Positions 22,038 through 24,697 of a DNA stretch of 24,697 bases are shown one piece after another (position 1 is the stretch's first letter; the number at the start of each line of letters is the position of its first letter). The notes beneath the pieces were generated by a model, which was not told the DNA's origin, made no database searches, and saw only the letters and a program-made list of their open reading frames with translations. This stretch comes from an uncultured Collinsella sp. GTDB lineage: Bacteria > Actinomycetota > Coriobacteriia > Coriobacteriales > Coriobacteriaceae. A program made the translations under genes and the position numbers. Where the stretch lies: contig CAUASQ010000008.1 in the NCBI GenBank assembly GCA_958431945.1, positions 1 through 24,697 of the forward strand, read 5' to 3'.

Positions 22038-23006
22038 CTACTTGGCAAACAGGTTCTTGAGGTTGAACTCGGCCTGAACCGTGCGGAGCATGAGGTCGGT
22101 GTCGTCCAGGCCCAGATGCTGCTCGTTGGCGTCGGCGGCGAGGGTTCCACGGCGGCGCGCCCAGTTCTCGAGCGCGGCGGGGGCGGATTCGCGGGGGAGC
22201 GAGCGGATGTCGGCATCCAGGCTGCGGCAGATCTGGCGCGAGTCGATGACGATGATCTTGCCGGCGCGGCGTGCCTCGGCGTAGCCGTCCAGGTGGATCT
22301 TGAACCAGCTGTCCTCAAAGGCGGCGTTGTGTGCCATGTACGGGTACTTCTTCATAAGCTTGAGCAGCTGCTTTTGCAGCTCTTTGTTCTCGCGGAAGGG
22401 CGTTTTGCCGTCGATGTCGTCCCAGGTGATGTGGTGGATATTCGACAGCGGCACGTCCTCGCCGCGATAGATGTCGGGCAGGCCGCAGTAGTGCGCCTCG
22501 GCGTCATGCGGCACGGCGTCGCTGGTGAGCTCCATGATTTCCCAGCCCACGTTGATGATGTAGCCGCGCTCGGGTGCACGGCCGGTGGTCTCGATATCGA
22601 TACCGAGCACGGTGCCTTGGATGGGCTTGCGCGCGTAGGCGACGCCGAGCGCGTCGCGGTCGCCGCGGATTTCGCGCATGACGGACGCGGCGGTGCGCTT
22701 TTGCATCTTGCCGATGGCGGCGCAGGTGTCGGCATCGGACAGGCCGCGCGAAAGCGTCGCGGGCGTCACGTTGCGCAGGCGTGCCTCGCCAATCTGGTCG
22801 CACAGGTCGCGGTTGCGGTCGGCCAGGTCGCGCACGGTGGCAAAGTCGAAGCCGGGGTCGCCCTCGGCGGTAAAGTACTCGGTCTCGAGCACCTTAAGGG
22901 CCTCTTCGCCCTTCTGGCGCTCGGACTCCATGGCGCCGTGATCGCCATAGATAAACATGGGGATAAACGGCTGGCGCTCGTATTCGAGTGCTTGCGAAAC
23001 GTTCAT
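22038..23006 (-). CDS. DEDDh-family 3'-5' exonuclease
   Basis: A 322-aa protein with an exonuclease domain of the DnaQ/RNase T type from about residue 130. GIDIETTG gives Asp137 and Glu139, MAHNAAFEDSWF gives the Asp232 of motif II, and QHLGLDD gives His297 and Asp302 of motif III (HxxxxD), so all four metal-site acids and the general base are present. The first 130 residues are helical and acidic and I do not recognise them. The start has AAGGAG about 8 nt upstream. Substrate could be DNA or RNA; it is not a full PolC or DnaQ subunit. It is a single gene divergent from the transporter at 23179. Confidence 0.88.
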   Translation of the reverse strand: MNVSQALEYERQPFIPMFIYGDHGAMESERQKGEEALKVLETEYFTAEGDPGFDFATVRDLADRNRDLCDQIGEARLRNVTPATLSRGLSDADTCAAIGKMQKRTAASVMREIRGDRDALGVAYARKPIQGTVLGIDIETTGRAPERGYIINVGWEIMELTSDAVPHDAEAHYCGLPDIYRGEDVPLSNIHHITWDDIDGKTPFRENKELQKQLLKLMKKYPYMAHNAAFEDSWFKIHLDGYAEARRAGKIIVIDSRQICRSLDADIRSLPRESAPAALENWARRRGTLAADANEQHLGLDDTDLMLRTVQAEFNLKNLFAK

Positions 23007-23067
23007 ATAACTGCTCCTTGGATGGGCCGAGTCGTGCGGCTCAGGGTCATTAAGATGTGGCGAGATG

Positions 23068-23116
23068 ATAGTTTACCATGGGCAACTATTGGCATCGCGC
23101 CTAGGATAACTACAAT
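23068..23116 (+). promoter_or_regulatory. Promoter and palindromic operator of the metal exporter
   Basis: A TTGGCA -35 (23089-23094) and a TACAAT -10 (23111-23116), 16 nt apart, match the consensus at five of six bases each. A 22-bp palindrome (23068-23089; ATAGTT and AACTAT ends, centre CCATGG, 8 of 10 pairs) touches the -35 from upstream. It contains GGGCAACT, as does the region before the DtxR-family gene. AACTA/TAGTT repeats also flank the -10 side (23108-23125). A site directly upstream of -35 fits activation better than repression. Confidence 0.55.
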
Positions 23117-23178
23117 ACCCTAGTTGACCGCTAGGACTTTTACAATGCTGCCGAAAGACACGAAAGGTTCCATCCGTC

Positions 23179-24267
23179 ATGGGTTTGTTGATTGATATTC
23201 TGCTCGACGCCGGTAAGGACACGCTCTCGCTGGTGCCGTTTTTGTTGGTGACATATCTGGCCCTCGAGACGCTCGAGCATGTTGCGGGCAACCGCGTTAA
23301 CGGCGCCATCAAGCGCGCCGGTGCTGCGGGCCCCGTGGTTGGCTCGTTGCTGGGCATGGTGCCGCAGTGCGGCTTTTCGGCAATGGCGGCCACGCTGTAC
23401 GCCGGTCGTGTCGTGACCTTGGGCACGTTGGTGGCGGTGTTCCTTTCGACCTCCGATGAGATGCTGCCGCTGTTGCTCGCCGAGCAGGTGCCCGTGCAGA
23501 CCATGGCGATGCTTTTGGCTTCGAAGGCACTGATCGCGCTAGTCACGGGCTTTATCGTGGACGCCGCCATTCGCGGCCTGCGTCGTAACGCCCGCGCGCA
23601 TGCGGCGATTCGTCGTACCGTGTTGGGGACCACTGTCAATCCGGCGCACGTTAACTGCGCGCATGACGACCACAGCGGCGGTGACATCATCGACGAGGTG
23701 GCCGAGGCGGGCGTGAGCGCCGATCACATCCATGAGCTGTGCGAGCGCGACCATTGCGGTTGCGATGAAGACGAGGACGAGTACGAACACGGACATGGAC
23801 ACGATCACGGTCATGGGGGCGAGCATGAACACCATGATGGCCACGGTCACTCCCACTCTCACGAGAGCGCGCCCCTCCTGTCGATTATTCGCAGCGCCAT
23901 CTCGCACACCGTGCAGGTATCGGTATTCATTTTTCTGGTGACGCTGATTCTGGTCGCCGTGCTCGAGACCTTCGGCGAGTCCGCGATCGAGCAGTTCCTG
24001 CGTGGCAACGAGACACTCGCCGTCCTGGGTTCGGCGCTTGTCGGCCTGATCCCCAACTGCTCGGCCAGCGTCGTCATTACGCAGCTGTACCTGGAGGGCG
24101 CGCTACAGCTGGCGCCGATGCTCGCCGGCACGCTCATCTCTGCCGGTGTGGGCTACCTGGTGCTGTTCCGCACCAACCGCAGCGCTCGCGAAAACGCCGT
24201 GTTCCTGGTCATGATGTACGTCATCGGCGCTGGCTGGGGCCTCGTCCTATCTGCCTTTGGCCTCTAA
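23179..24267 (+). CDS. Putative manganese/metal efflux permease with His-rich loop
   Basis: A 362-aa membrane protein resembling the 'putative manganese transporter' (formerly putative arsenic efflux) family. Two homologous halves are visible, each with about four hydrophobic segments and a related core: LLGMVPQCGFSA (58-69) and LVGLIPNCSASV (288-299), with Cys64 and Cys294 in equal places. STSDEMLP (91-98) follows the first core. Between the halves lies a cytoplasmic loop with HDDH, Cys193 and Cys195, and a run of His, Gly, Asp and Glu at about 199-230, which should bind divalent metal. A rather distant AAAGG (11 nt) precedes the start. The GGGCAACT-containing palindrome at its promoter points to the DtxR/MntR-type regulator, which fits manganese export. 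Confidence 0.82.
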   Translation: MGLLIDILLDAGKDTLSLVPFLLVTYLALETLEHVAGNRVNGAIKRAGAAGPVVGSLLGMVPQCGFSAMAATLYAGRVVTLGTLVAVFLSTSDEMLPLLLAEQVPVQTMAMLLASKALIALVTGFIVDAAIRGLRRNARAHAAIRRTVLGTTVNPAHVNCAHDDHSGGDIIDEVAEAGVSADHIHELCERDHCGCDEDEDEYEHGHGHDHGHGGEHEHHDGHGHSHSHESAPLLSIIRSAISHTVQVSVFIFLVTLILVAVLETFGESAIEQFLRGNETLAVLGSALVGLIPNCSASVVITQLYLEGALQLAPMLAGTLISAGVGYLVLFRTNRSARENAVFLVMMYVIGAGWGLVLSAFGL

Positions 24268-24280
24268 GTAGGCCTAACAA

Positions 24281-24354
24281 AACGGGCTTCAAAATAGCCA
24301 TGCACGGCGCTTGCACAATGCGGCGACGCATGGCATTTTGAAGCTCGTTTTTTT
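24281..24354 (+). terminator. Intrinsic terminator after the exporter gene
   Basis: 24281-24303 and 24328-24349 form a stem of about 22 bp with one mismatch and one bulge, followed by a run of seven T (24348-24354). The 24-nt loop has a small GCGC-type core. A-rich bases before the left arm would let it work on the minus strand too. Confidence 0.88.
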
Positions 24355-24396
24355 GTTGAGCCATGGATCCTGAGCGCTCACACAGCCCAAAACAAA

Positions 24397-24433
24397 AAGG
24401 TAGATTTTTAGGCATGTCCCAAAAATCTACCTT
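24397..24433 (-). repeat. Hairpin with 13-nt GGGAC loop, copy 4 (minus strand)
   Basis: Read on the minus strand, AAGGTAGATTTT and AAAATCTACCTT pair perfectly (12 bp, 13 if one more T-A pair is counted) around the 13-nt loop TGGGACATGCCTA. It starts 2 nt after the stop codon of the UPF0178 gene and probably serves as its 3' end. Arms share nothing with the other copies. Confidence 0.7.
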
Positions 24434-24435
24434 GG

Positions 24436-24697
24436 TTAGCGCAGCAGCTCGGTGAGGTTGCGCTTAAAACGAGCGCGGTCTTCGCTGGTAAATGCCGCCG
24501 GTCCGCGAGTGCGTCCGCCGGCGCGGCGCACCTTCTTTTCCTCGTGGCGAATAAACAGCTGCATGTCGATGGTCGCTTTGTCGTAGACGCGCCCGCGCAC
24601 ACCGATGGCGGCAGCATCGCGGCCGAGCACCATGCTCGCCAGGCCAATGTCCTGCGTCACGACCACGTCGCCCGCCTGCAGGCGTTCGACAATGGCA
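24436..24697 (-). CDS. UPF0178 (YaiI/YqxD) family protein, partial
   Basis: The C-terminal 86 or so residues of a protein whose start lies beyond the right edge. The reading frame stays open to the window end, so an ATG or GTG inside it is not the true start. QAGDVVVTQDIGLA, ALG-like VLGRDA, the NID-like TIDMQL, RHEEKKVRRAGGRTRGP and the final FTSEDRARFKRNLTELL match the UPF0178 family, which has a PIN-like nuclease fold but no proven activity. The stop is followed directly by the 24397-24433 hairpin. Confidence 0.88.
   Translation of the reverse strand, partial: AIVERLQAGDVVVTQDIGLASMVLGRDAAAIGVRGRVYDKATIDMQLFIRHEEKKVRRAGGRTRGPAAFTSEDRARFKRNLTELLR

Overview
This 24.7 kb window looks like chromosomal DNA of a Coriobacteriia gut actinobacterium, most likely Collinsella or a close relative. 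That is inference from high GC, codon use, a Tat-type PstS lipoprotein, a Coriobacteria-style DUF559-like protein and many intergenic palindromes; I ran no database search.

Layout. Left end: an interspersed composite repeat (11-365), then an acidic, coiled-coil, C-tail-anchored membrane protein on the minus strand (362-2125). 2420-6433 (plus): a short-chain dehydrogenase, a second copy of the composite repeat, tgt (queuosine tRNA modification), a LOG-family nucleotide phosphoribohydrolase and a RelB/YafQ-type toxin-antitoxin pair. 6527-9698: a DegV fatty-acid-binding protein (minus), divergent from a HAD phosphatase and an M20 dipeptidase (plus). 9993-13653: the phosphate-uptake operon pstS-pstC-pstA-pstB, without phoU, closed by a strong terminator. 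13859-16495: a Uup-like ABC-F ATPase and a Cof-type HAD phosphatase, probably one transcript. 16705-20075: metal homeostasis, with a DtxR-family regulator facing a zinc/cadmium efflux cluster (SmtB-type ArsR repressor, standalone HMA metallochaperone, P1B-2 ATPase). 20496-23006 (minus): a DUF559-like nuclease-fold protein and a DEDDh exonuclease. 23179-24697: a His-rich putative manganese/metal exporter and a partial UPF0178 (YaiI/YqxD) gene.

How parts work together. The zinc module is complete: sensor, metal carrier and pump share one operator motif at three sites, one of them between a consensus -35 and -10. The DtxR gene and the 23179 transporter share a GGGCAACT-containing upstream motif and may form a second, Mn/Fe-responsive regulon. 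pstSCAB encodes the full high-affinity phosphate importer.

The least explained signal is intergenic. Several palindrome families recur: (i) hairpins with unrelated perfect or near-perfect arms around a 13-nt loop beginning GGGGAC or TGGGAC (335-365, 3440-3476, 13764-13798, and 24397-24433 on the minus strand); (ii) long hairpins with shared outer arms AGTTGCGGTG[G/A]AATAG (6447-6513, 9720-9788); (iii) a composite multi-hairpin repeat whose leading stem covaries between copies (11-249, 3222-3429); (iv) a CTGCCGGCAG-centred repeat (287-335, 16510-16553); (v) a 285-nt chain of stem-loops with a 125-nt hairpin between convergent genes (17073-17357); (vi) a 255-bp element with 45-nt imperfect terminal inverted repeats (20232-20486). 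No rRNA, tRNA, CRISPR array, transposase or phage gene was seen.
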